NCBI RefSeq assembly: GCF_004745425.1
Contig: NZ_PGGK01000010.1
Location: 29,580 to 93,579 of the forward strand
Direction of reading: 5' to 3'
Length of the DNA stretch: 64,000 nt
From: Methanolobus halotolerans
Lineage (GTDB): Archaea; Halobacteriota; Methanosarcinia; Methanosarcinales; Methanosarcinaceae
In this document: piece after piece, positions 34,611 to 42,581 of the stretch
Layout of the letters: each line of letters opens with the position of its first letter
Numbering within the stretch: position 1 is the stretch's first letter
Translations under genes and position numbers: made by a program
The notes under the pieces: model-generated
Database searches by the model: none
Told to the model about the DNA's origin: nothing
What the model saw: only the letters and a program-made list of their open reading frames with translations

Positions 34611-35474
34611 ATGACTAGGGAAGGAAGTGCCTATGCGCTTGGTGCAGGTACTGTTATCAACGCAATAGCTACATGGAAAGGTGCAGCATTCGGGATTGAT
34701 CTGAAGACGTATGCAGACGTGGAGTTATCCCGCGACAGGACAACTATCAGGGGTAATATTGAAGGTGTGTCTGATGCTGATACGACTCTGATTGTAAAGT
34801 CTGTGGAGTATGTGCTGGAACATTTCGGGATTGAGATGGGTGGCGTTGTGAGGACAAGAACTGAAGTCCCGCTTGCAAGTGGTCTGAAAAGCAGCAGTGC
34901 AGCCGCCAACGCAACAGTGCTCGCAACACTTGATGCCATAGGTGAGGAAATAGACCCTTCGGAAGCTATTCAGCTGGGAGTAAGAGCAGCTAAAGATTCG
35001 GGTGTTACCATAACCGGTGCTTTTGATGATGCATGCGCTTCCTTTTTCGGAGGTTTTGTTGTTACCGATAATCGGGAAATGGAACTTGTCAGGAGGTCTG
35101 AAAAGGAATCCAGGGTGTTGATATTTGCACCTGACAGGAAATCTTTTAGTTCTTCTACAAATGTAGGCCGTTCTAAACTGGTAGCTCCATGGGTGGATAT
35201 GGCATACGGTCTTTCTCTGGAAGGGGAGTATGAAAAGGCTATGACTCTTAATGGTTTCCTGTATTGCAGCGCACTGGATTTTGATGCGGAGTTCCTAATG
35301 CGTGCACTGGAACTTGGTGTAAAGGGTGTAACATTATCGGGTACCGGTCCTTCCTACGTTGCACTTGTGAATGACCGGTCTGCACACTCTCTCGGGAAAG
35401 CATGGGAAGAGTGCGGTGTAAACGGAACTCTGATAAGTACGAAGATTAATAACAGGGGCGCAAGTAAACTTTAG
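34611..35474 (+). CDS. aroK: Archaeal shikimate kinase (GHMP family)
   Basis: A 287-residue GHMP-fold shikimate kinase, the archaeal replacement for bacterial AroK. The ATP loop is PLASGLKSSSAAANATV (about residues 84-100), the N-terminus reads GSAYALGAGTVINAIAT as in the family, and TLSGTGPSYVAL is the C-terminal motif. The start at 34611 is chosen because family members begin about here; an in-frame ATG 57 bases upstream would add an unconserved hydrophobic stretch. A CTTTAAATAG TATA box lies at about 34471-34480. It phosphorylates shikimate in aromatic amino acid synthesis and is followed directly by chorismate mutase. Confidence 0.94.
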   Translation: MTREGSAYALGAGTVINAIATWKGAAFGIDLKTYADVELSRDRTTIRGNIEGVSDADTTLIVKSVEYVLEHFGIEMGGVVRTRTEVPLASGLKSSSAAANATVLATLDAIGEEIDPSEAIQLGVRAAKDSGVTITGAFDDACASFFGGFVVTDNREMELVRRSEKESRVLIFAPDRKSFSSSTNVGRSKLVAPWVDMAYGLSLEGEYEKAMTLNGFLYCSALDFDAEFLMRALELGVKGVTLSGTGPSYVALVNDRSAHSLGKAWEECGVNGTLISTKINNRGASKL

Positions 35475-35774
35475 ATGGCGGAACATATGACCACTATAAA
35501 TGAAGTACGTACGGAAATTGAAAAGATAGACCATGAGATCATTGAGCTAATCCACAGAAGGGTCGGTCTTGCAGAAAAAGTTCTTGAATCAAAACAGAAA
35601 GAAGGCATGCAGATAAATGACAGGGGGCAGAACCATGTGGTTCTTGACCGTGCTGTTTATGCTGCTACCGAAAAAAATCTTGATACTTCATCAATTAAAG
35701 AGATATTTGAGATCCTTATACGTATGAACATTGAACGTCAGCATGAATTAAGCGGTGAAGGAAATCTTCCATAG
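35475..35774 (+). CDS. Chorismate mutase (AroQ type)
   Basis: A 99-residue all-helical chorismate mutase converting chorismate to prephenate. NEVRTEIEKIDHEIIELIHRR is the first helix with the active-site Arg, followed by LAEKVLESK and a final helix with IERQH. The ATG directly follows the shikimate kinase stop; a second ATG four codons on (MTTINEV) is an alternative start. The pair forms an aromatic-pathway operon that continues into purE. Confidence 0.92.
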   Translation: MAEHMTTINEVRTEIEKIDHEIIELIHRRVGLAEKVLESKQKEGMQINDRGQNHVVLDRAVYAATEKNLDTSSIKEIFEILIRMNIERQHELSGEGNLP

Positions 35775-35786
35775 GAGAGAAAATAT

Positions 35787-36176
35787 ATGATAGATATTGC
35801 AGTGATAATGGGTTCTGAATCAGACAGAGCTATTGCTAACAGGGTAACCGGCGTGCTGGATAACAGTAAATATTCCTATGATGTGCAGGTAATATCGGCA
35901 CATCGCAATCCGGACAAACTCGATGAGTATGTATCCCAGAGCGAATCAAAAGTCTATATTGCAATTGCCGGTCTGTCAGCTGCTCTGCCGGGAGTTATCG
36001 CTTCTAAGACCAAGATGCCTGTTATTGGTGTCCCGGTCAGCGCAAAAATGATGGGTCTGGATGCCCTGCTCTCAACAGCCCAGATGCCTCCTGGGGTGCC
36101 GGTTGCAAGTGTGGGTGTGGATAACGGTGCCAATGCAGCTTATCTCGCAATAAGGATACTTGACCTCATACCTTAA
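35787..36176 (+). CDS. purE: PurE, AIR carboxylase / N5-CAIR mutase
   Basis: A 129-residue PurE, slightly shorter than bacterial enzymes. The GSESD phosphate loop (residues about 9-13), SAHRNPD with the catalytic His, and [14 protein letters not shown] are in place. It makes CAIR in purine synthesis; whether it uses CO2 directly or N5-CAIR from PurK cannot be told, and no purK is in the window. GGAGAG lies before the ATG, 12 bases after the chorismate mutase gene. purF is at 53.6 kb. Confidence 0.95.
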   Translation: MIDIAVIMGSESDRAIANRVTGVLDNSKYSYDVQVISAHRNPDKLDEYVSQSESKVYIAIAGLSAALPGVIASKTKMPVIGVPVSAKMMGLDALLSTAQMPPGVPVASVGVDNGANAAYLAIRILDLIP

Positions 36177-36979
36177 TCCAGCTTTGTCAGTTCGAACAGG
36201 CAATGCTCGTCTCCATTTCCCATGGTCTCAAGGACATCTACCTCCATGTCCTCTTCTCTCATGTGTATGATCCTTGAGAATATCCCTCTGGAAAGTGTGC
36301 AGAGTATGGGGTTGGATCGGGCTTCCTCTTTACCCCATGGACAAGTGTCACCTTTTATAGTAAAGCTTTTGCCTTCATCCATGTTCTCTACTTCAAAATT
36401 GGAGCCTAGCTGGTTGATTATCTGACAGCAAAGCTCACCTATGCATTCATATCCAAGAATATCACTTTCGGTGTTGACATTCTCAAAAATAGCTTCTACG
36501 ACCATATCTATCATCTGATGGATAACAATGTTCTTTTGCTCTGGAGGTAGTGTTTTCAATAGAGCCGGAATTATCTGGGTAAGCACTGAACGTATACGGT
36601 TTTGAAGCTCCAGTTTATTCTTTTCAGCTAACAGATCGAAGTGTAGGTCCTTTAGTCTGAGCAAAGAATTGATTCTTGTAAGAAGTTCCAGTTTGTTCAC
36701 AGGTTTTGTCAGAAACTCGTCGGCTCCTGCTTCAATACCTGTGATCCAGTCGTTCCTGCCGGAAAGTGCTGTTACCATAACTATCGGGATGAACTGTGTT
36801 TCCGGATCGTTTTTTAAATGTTCGCATACCTGGTACCCGTTCATTTCAGGCATCATTACATCAAGTAAAATTATGTCCGGAATTTCATTCCTGACCTTTT
36901 CAATTGCTTCATGACCATTGGTGGCAGCGATTACACTATATCTGTCTTCCAGGTATGCCCGGAGTAATTCTATATTCAT
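36173..36979 (-). CDS. Response regulator with methanogen output domain
   Basis: A receiver domain followed by a linker and a C-terminal domain with [18 protein letters not shown] and [10 protein letters not shown], resembling the methanogen output domain MetOD1. The phosphorylated Asp is in [17 protein letters not shown] and the conserved Lys in [10 protein letters not shown]. The coordinates use the first ordinary ATG, but the receiver's first strand (KILIVDDET) lies upstream in the same frame (36980-37006). No ATG, GTG or TTG precedes it before an in-frame stop at 37055-37057. An ATT at 37025-37027 with AGAGGAG before it may be the true start. It is downstream of a KaiC-like gene on the same strand and overlaps the purE end by 4 bases, convergently. 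Confidence 0.85.
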   Translation of the reverse strand: MNIELLRAYLEDRYSVIAATNGHEAIEKVRNEIPDIILLDVMMPEMNGYQVCEHLKNDPETQFIPIVMVTALSGRNDWITGIEAGADEFLTKPVNKLELLTRINSLLRLKDLHFDLLAEKNKLELQNRIRSVLTQIIPALLKTLPPEQKNIVIHQMIDMVVEAIFENVNTESDILGYECIGELCCQIINQLGSNFEVENMDEGKSFTIKGDTCPWGKEEARSNPILCTLSRGIFSRIIHMREEDMEVDVLETMGNGDEHCLFELTKLD

Positions 36980-37216
36980 TGTTTCATCATCAACAATGAG
37001 GATTTTTGCTTTCTGATCGCTGGGAATGTTAACAACTCCTCTGAATATGCAATACTACAACATATTTATAAATTTTATTTATATATAAGTATTTAATTTT
37101 AATTATTTTTATAACTATCGCTATGCACGATTATTGTAATAAAATACTATATATTAACATAAAATCCTAAAATGAAAGATTCAGGATAATGCTGGGAATG
37201 GATATTCCTGTGTAAT

Positions 37217-38014
37217 TCAGATCTCAACAAGTTTACTTTTTGAACCCTTGAGCTTTATGCCTGCAGCAGTAATATCAAATACATTTACATCAAGGGCAAT
37301 TTTGGTGCTGCGCATCTTTGGTATGCTTAAGAACCGTTCATTATTTCCTGTATAAGGATTCTCTTTCACGAATAGTTTTACCGCCCCGTGGGTGGAATAA
37401 TCCGCTATCCTGTGTGTCATTTCATATGCAGCTTCGTCCATTATATGCAGGGTGGTGGTCTTTTGTTTTGCAAGCAGGCGATTCAATGTGTCAAACCTGT
37501 CCCTGAATTCCTTTGCAGTCAGTCCGAAAGCAAGAACTCCGATATTGTCGATGACAGCGACATCCGTACCTTCCGGAATAAGCCTTACGATATCGATAAG
37601 ATCTATCTCCTCTATATTAAAGCCGGTCTGATCGGGTCTGATGTGTCTGTCCAGGCCGGTTTCTTCAATGATCTCTATTTCAGTGTCACTGAACTCTTCA
37701 GTGAGCATTGAATCACGTGCAATGCCTCCGGTTCTGAACTCAACAACAGGCTTGATCCGCAGATTTCCTTTCTCGATGAAAGAATCAAGGCCAAGTCCGA
37801 GCATGGCTGCCTGTTCCAGAAGGTCTTCAGGCATTTCCTCGGTTGCGACCATAATACATTTTTTTCCATCCATGCAGGACTTATGCAGAAAATGCAGTCC
37901 GAAAATAGTCTTCCCTGCTCCCGGGACACCAGTTACAAGTATGCCTCTGCCTTTGGGATAGCCGCCCCCGATCTTCTTGTCCAAGTTCTCAATACCCGTT
38001 GGCATCCTTTCCAT
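37217..38014 (-). CDS. KaiC/RAD55-like RecA-superfamily ATPase
   Basis: A 265-residue single-domain KaiC-type ATPase. It starts MPTGIENLDKKIGGGYPKG as in the family, with Walker A GVPGAGKT at residues 29-36 and Walker B DVAVIDNIG. The region between Walker A and B carries an acidic insert (about 95-135). Archaeal KaiC-like proteins are signalling ATPases often linked with two-component systems, which fits the response regulator 237 bases downstream. A TATA-like TTATATAAATATATCC precedes it on the minus strand. The exact role is unknown. Confidence 0.88.
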   Translation of the reverse strand: MERMPTGIENLDKKIGGGYPKGRGILVTGVPGAGKTIFGLHFLHKSCMDGKKCIMVATEEMPEDLLEQAAMLGLGLDSFIEKGNLRIKPVVEFRTGGIARDSMLTEEFSDTEIEIIEETGLDRHIRPDQTGFNIEEIDLIDIVRLIPEGTDVAVIDNIGVLAFGLTAKEFRDRFDTLNRLLAKQKTTTLHIMDEAAYEMTHRIADYSTHGAVKLFVKENPYTGNNERFLSIPKMRSTKIALDVNVFDITAAGIKLKGSKSKLVEI

Positions 38015-38271
38015 TTATATCACTTTGCGCCTTGTTTTTCTTATCTCTACAGATTATGATATATTGTATCTTATATAAATATATCCTTATCTTTAAATAT
38101 TTATTCTCCTATTTTATTATCGAATATTAAATAGGACGGTTACAAATATAAGGCCAGGAGTCGAATAATTCAAATGTGTGGTAGTAAAGTCTTTTAATGT
38201 ATCTGCCGGGTTGAATTGTTTCCCGGTCTACATATCTGGAAATTATGATTAGAACCAAGAGGGGGATTTCA

Positions 38272-39999
38272 ATGAAAGTGGATCTTACTATAAAAATAGG
38301 TGGAGCAGCAGGTCAGGGCCTGGATACGATTGGAAGTGTCCTGTCAAGGACTTTGATGAAATGTGGTTTTTTTGTTTTCGGCACGCAATATTATCTGTCA
38401 AGGATAAGGGGTGGCCATAATACTTTTCAGATGCGCATCAGTGATGAAAGCATAAAAGCAATGGATGAGAAAGTTGACATGCTGGTAGCTCTTGACCGGG
38501 CTTCTATTGAGAAACATCTTGATGAGATGACAGATGGGGTTGTGATAGTTGACATGGATACTGTTAAACCGCAAGAAGAGCACGACTCTCTTTTCCATGT
38601 GCCTCTTTTGAAGATCGCAAAAGACACCGGCGGCAATAAGCTATATGCTAATTCTGTTGCAGTCGGGGCAGTTATGGGTCTTATGTGCCTGGACTTTGAT
38701 GTCCTGGCAGAAGTACTTTCTTCAATATTCAAGAAAAAGGGCCAGGAAGTTATTGACAATAATATCAAGGCCGCACGAGCGGGTTATGATCATGCAAGGG
38801 ATAACTATCCACATGGCTGCAAGTTCGGTATCGAGCAACCTGAAAAACATCACAACAAAATGCTTATTTCAGGAAATGAGGCCGTAGGCCTGGGAGCTTT
38901 GGCCGCGGGCCTGCAGTTCATTTCCTCCTATCCCATGACTCCTTCAACCGGTGTGATGAACTATATTGCAGGCAAGGCCAACAAATTCGGTCTGGTATTT
39001 GAACAGGCCGAGGATGAGATCGCTGCACTGAATATGGTTCTGGGTGCATCTTTTACAGGTGCACGGTCTATGGTGACTACGTCCGGGGGAGGTTTTTGCC
39101 TGATGGTGGAGGCGCTTGGTCTTGCAGGCATAACTGAAACTCCTGTGGTTATATTCCAGGCACAGCGTCCGGGGCCGGCGACCGGTCTTCCGACGATGAC
39201 CGAGCAAGGTGATCTGTTATTTGCAATACATGCCGCACAGGGTGAGTTCCCGCGATGTGTCCTTGCACCTGGTACTCCCCAGGATTGCTTCTATATGACT
39301 GCCAAGGCTTTCAATATTGCAGATAAGTATCAGATACCTGTTATTGTAATGAGCGACCAGTATCTTGCAGACTCTCTGTTCACTTGTGAAAGATTTGATC
39401 AGGCAAAGATCTCTATTGAAAGGCATCTGCTGTCTGATGAGGACATAAAAGGCATGCAGGGAGAGTACAGGAGATACAAGATAACTTCCAGTGGAATCTC
39501 TCCCAGGGCTCTTCCCGGACAGGATGGAGTGCTTGTTGGTGCTGACAGTGACGAACATGATGAATTCGGACATATAGACGAGACTCAGGAGAACAGAATA
39601 AGTATGGTTCACAAAAGAATGAACAAACTGGAACTACTCAGGGAAGAGATGCAGGTCCCCGGTGTTCACGGTCCTGAGGATGCCGAGCTGACTCTTATAG
39701 GGTGGGGTTCAACCTACGGACCTCTGGCTGAATCTGTGGATACTCTCAACGGGCAGGGCCACTCTGTAAATCTGGTACATTTCACCCACGTATACCCACT
39801 TCCGGCAGAAAAGATCAGGAAGTTGCTTGCAGGGTCTGGAAAGAAGATATGTGTTGAGAATAACAGGTTGAGCCAGTTCGCTCGCTTGCTTGCAGCTGAG
39901 ACCGGGATTGAGATGTATGATAATGTTGTCCGGTACGACGGGCTTCCTTTCACTCCGGAGTCCATAATAGATGCCCTGAGGGAAAAGGGGGTGGTATAA
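38272..39999 (+). CDS. 2-oxoacid:ferredoxin oxidoreductase, fused gamma-alpha subunit
   Basis: A 575-residue protein with an N-terminal gamma domain (residues about 1-185: GGAAGQGLDTIG, then YYLSRIRGGHN) and an alpha domain (about 200-575: GNEAVGLGALAAG, SSYPMTPSTG, QRPGPATGLPT). The start at 38272 is chosen because GAGGGGGA lies just before it. It is followed immediately by the beta subunit. The enzyme oxidatively decarboxylates (or, in reverse, carboxylates) a 2-oxoacid with CoA and ferredoxin. The two-gene layout is most like 2-oxoglutarate (Kor) enzymes, but pyruvate or other acids cannot be excluded. Confidence 0.92.
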   Translation: MKVDLTIKIGGAAGQGLDTIGSVLSRTLMKCGFFVFGTQYYLSRIRGGHNTFQMRISDESIKAMDEKVDMLVALDRASIEKHLDEMTDGVVIVDMDTVKPQEEHDSLFHVPLLKIAKDTGGNKLYANSVAVGAVMGLMCLDFDVLAEVLSSIFKKKGQEVIDNNIKAARAGYDHARDNYPHGCKFGIEQPEKHHNKMLISGNEAVGLGALAAGLQFISSYPMTPSTGVMNYIAGKANKFGLVFEQAEDEIAALNMVLGASFTGARSMVTTSGGGFCLMVEALGLAGITETPVVIFQAQRPGPATGLPTMTEQGDLLFAIHAAQGEFPRCVLAPGTPQDCFYMTAKAFNIADKYQIPVIVMSDQYLADSLFTCERFDQAKISIERHLLSDEDIKGMQGEYRRYKITSSGISPRALPGQDGVLVGADSDEHDEFGHIDETQENRISMVHKRMNKLELLREEMQVPGVHGPEDAELTLIGWGSTYGPLAESVDTLNGQGHSVNLVHFTHVYPLPAEKIRKLLAGSGKKICVENNRLSQFARLLAAETGIEMYDNVVRYDGLPFTPESIIDALREKGVV

Positions 40000-40854
40000 A
40001 TGGTAAGCGTTGAAGATTATGGGAACTTTGATACGGCATGGTGTCCGGGCTGTGGTGACTTCGGAATACTCAAAGCCCTGAAAAAAGCTCTTGTGGATCT
40101 GGGAAGATCTCCCAATGAAATGTTGCTGGTTTCCGGTATAGGGCAGGCTGGAAAACTTCCTCACTACCTTAAATGTAATTTCTTTAACGGACTGCATGGG
40201 CGAACCCTTCCGCCGGCTACAGCTGCGAAGATTGTGAACCATGAGTTGACAGTCATGGCAATAGCGGGTGACGGTGACTGCTATGGAGAAGGTGGCAATC
40301 ATTTCATACATGCTATACGGCGGAATCCGAATGTGACCCTGCTCGTTCATAACAACCAGATATACGGTCTTACCAAGGGTCAGGCATCACCCACAAGCGA
40401 GCGTGGCATGAAGACAAAGGTCAATCAGGAAGGGGTATTCAACAGGCAGCTTAATCCGCTTGCCCTGGCAATCTCACAGGACTGCTCGTTTGTCGGCAGG
40501 GGATTTGCAGGTGATATAAAGCATCTTACTGAACTTATCAGTAAAGCCATCGAGCACAAAGGCTTTTCACTTGTTGACATACTCCAGCCATGTGTCACTT
40601 TCAACAAACTTAACACATTCAAATGGTATTCAGAAAGGGTCTATGAAATGGATGAAAGTGAATATCCTTTAAATGACAGGGTTAAAGCCTTCGAAAAATC
40701 TTTGGAATGGGGTGAAAGGATACCTCTTGGCGTGCTTTATGTCAACGAAAGGCCTGTTTTCGGGGACAGCCTTGATGCGCTGAAGTCCGGTCCTCTTGTC
40801 AGGAAAGAACCAAAGACCGAGCTTGTGAATGAACTGATCGATGGGTTCATGTGA
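40000..40854 (+). CDS. 2-oxoacid:ferredoxin oxidoreductase, beta subunit
   Basis: A 284-residue thiamine-diphosphate subunit that begins on the base after the alpha gene. The diphosphate-binding motif is GDGDCYGEGGNHFIHAIRRN (about residues 89-108). Cysteines in WCPGCGDFG, LKCNFFNGLHGR and LQPCVTFN are placed to bind one [4Fe-4S] cluster, as in two-subunit enzymes lacking a delta ferredoxin. With the fused partner it supplies reduced ferredoxin or makes 2-oxoglutarate for glutamate synthesis. A T-rich stretch (TTACCTTTTTTATTC, about 40877-40891) may end the transcript. Confidence 0.93.
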   Translation: MVSVEDYGNFDTAWCPGCGDFGILKALKKALVDLGRSPNEMLLVSGIGQAGKLPHYLKCNFFNGLHGRTLPPATAAKIVNHELTVMAIAGDGDCYGEGGNHFIHAIRRNPNVTLLVHNNQIYGLTKGQASPTSERGMKTKVNQEGVFNRQLNPLALAISQDCSFVGRGFAGDIKHLTELISKAIEHKGFSLVDILQPCVTFNKLNTFKWYSERVYEMDESEYPLNDRVKAFEKSLEWGERIPLGVLYVNERPVFGDSLDALKSGPLVRKEPKTELVNELIDGFM

Positions 40855-40977
40855 GCATAGAAATATCGGTCTTCATTACCTTTTTTATTCATACCGGAAA
40901 GCCAGCGGAGGGTCGATAGTTCAAACTATTTATGGGTAAATAAAAAAACAGGTAAAAAAGAAGAATAGATGGATCGA

Positions 40978-42396
40978 TCAATTCTTCTTTCTCATGGATA
41001 CGAATGCCAGACCTAGTACGGCTGCAATTGGAAGTACAATTGTCGGGAATTCCGGAATTTCAGTTTTATCCTCATTTGGTTTGTCAGAAGTAATCCCTTC
41101 CCAGACCTTTGTGATCTGATTGGAGTAAACGGTCGATTGCTGGCTATTGATAAAGCTGGCAATAATCACATCGCTTCCATCATCAGTACCAAGGTAAGTG
41201 AATGTTGCTTCACCATTGCTGTCCGTATATGCTGAGTTTGTCAATCCCTGGTGGGGTCCTGAAAGGATCTCAAAATTAACTTCTTTTGACTCAACAGGAT
41301 CACCGTTATTGTCCTGAACAGTTGCTGTTACTGTATGATAAGTTCCAACAGGGTTAGTTGCTGATGCCGGTCCGAGTACAATGCCCTCGCCTACTACAGC
41401 TACGGTTGATTTGAGATTGAAGTATGCAAAGAAAATATTATCATCGTTTGATGGATTCCTTGTGTATACAGAAATTGTGCTGTTGCCACTTTCTACAAAT
41501 GAGAGGATGTTATACAGTTCATCATCCAGGCGTTGGTCGTTATAAGCTGTCTGGAACGGGCTGACAGGATTCTCATTACTATCATCCAGCCCGCCGACAG
41601 TGATTAATTGGCCATTGGATGCAATTTCCCCGTCATCTGATCCACCGGCTGCGGATGTCAGTCTCTGTCCGTTCACTTCAACAATGCTGTACTGTGATGA
41701 ACCTGACTGATAGCTGTATGATATGCCAAGTCCCATATCAAAGCTCATGTCAGGAACGCTTTTGTTGATGGGTTCTGCAAGAAGCAGGTTGAAAGTGTCC
41801 CCATCAATATCCTGTGCACCGAAGAGTAGGACAATAGTGTTGTCATTGACTTGGCTTGGATCGTCAAAGATAACTACTAGTACACTTCCATCTATGTTAT
41901 AGGAATATTCTTCAGTAATTGTGAAATCGATTCTTCCTGCCGGAGCATTGTCGATCTTTGCCTTTACAAGGGATGTGACATCTGCCCAGTGATTGTAAGT
42001 ATATTTGTAGACAAAGTCATCCCAGTTAACATCCTGGCCATCTATCTCTATCTGGCCATCTGCAATCTGGTTTGGGCCCCAGAGAGAGGCAGCAGCCATA
42101 TATGCTGATCTTACTGTTGCACCAGCTGGTTTTTCAACCTGGATGATTCCGGTGCCGGCAGTTCCCAATCCGTCAACTGAAAGGCTTAGTTTTCCGGTTT
42201 CAGTCACCATTGGTGAAAGGCTTGTATCAGATTCAGATGTAAGTTCGATAGATGTTATACTTATTTGTGTGTTTTCATCAATAACAATACCTGGTGTTAC
42301 TTCGGAAGCATTTGCCATCATAATAAAAGATGTCATAAGCACAGCAAAGCACACCAAAAAAACAATTACAGTTTTCAAACTGTCTTTTACCATCAT
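40978..42396 (-). CDS. Secreted DUF3344/Big_1 protein with PEF-CTERM sorting tail
   Basis: A 472-residue surface protein. It has a signal peptide (hydrophobic residues about 8-28, ending MANAS), a large beta domain resembling DUF3344 (about 60-335), a bacterial Ig-like group 1 domain (about 345-430: TVTATVQDNNGDPVESKEVNF) and a C-terminal IPEFPTIVLPIAAVLGLAFV ending in MRKKN. That tail is the PEF-CTERM signal processed by archaeosortase, which trims the tail and probably attaches a lipid. The second ATG (residue 2) is an alternative start. A cell-surface role such as adhesion is likely. Confidence 0.87.
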   Translation of the reverse strand: MMVKDSLKTVIVFLVCFAVLMTSFIMMANASEVTPGIVIDENTQISITSIELTSESDTSLSPMVTETGKLSLSVDGLGTAGTGIIQVEKPAGATVRSAYMAAASLWGPNQIADGQIEIDGQDVNWDDFVYKYTYNHWADVTSLVKAKIDNAPAGRIDFTITEEYSYNIDGSVLVVIFDDPSQVNDNTIVLLFGAQDIDGDTFNLLLAEPINKSVPDMSFDMGLGISYSYQSGSSQYSIVEVNGQRLTSAAGGSDDGEIASNGQLITVGGLDDSNENPVSPFQTAYNDQRLDDELYNILSFVESGNSTISVYTRNPSNDDNIFFAYFNLKSTVAVVGEGIVLGPASATNPVGTYHTVTATVQDNNGDPVESKEVNFEILSGPHQGLTNSAYTDSNGEATFTYLGTDDGSDVIIASFINSQQSTVYSNQITKVWEGITSDKPNEDKTEIPEFPTIVLPIAAVLGLAFVSMRKKN

Positions 42397-42581
42397 ACCA
42401 CCTTTACTTCTATACTTTCAAGAAAAAGTAGGTCAATTACTGATTAGTATCTTATGTATTTAAAGTTATTTTGTATGTTTTTTTAAAAATACTAAAAAAG
42501 GTATGTATAATTTATTTATGATTTACTTTAGATAAAAATACAAAAAGGTTCATGTGCTTTTATTAAGCTTGCACTGAAGCC

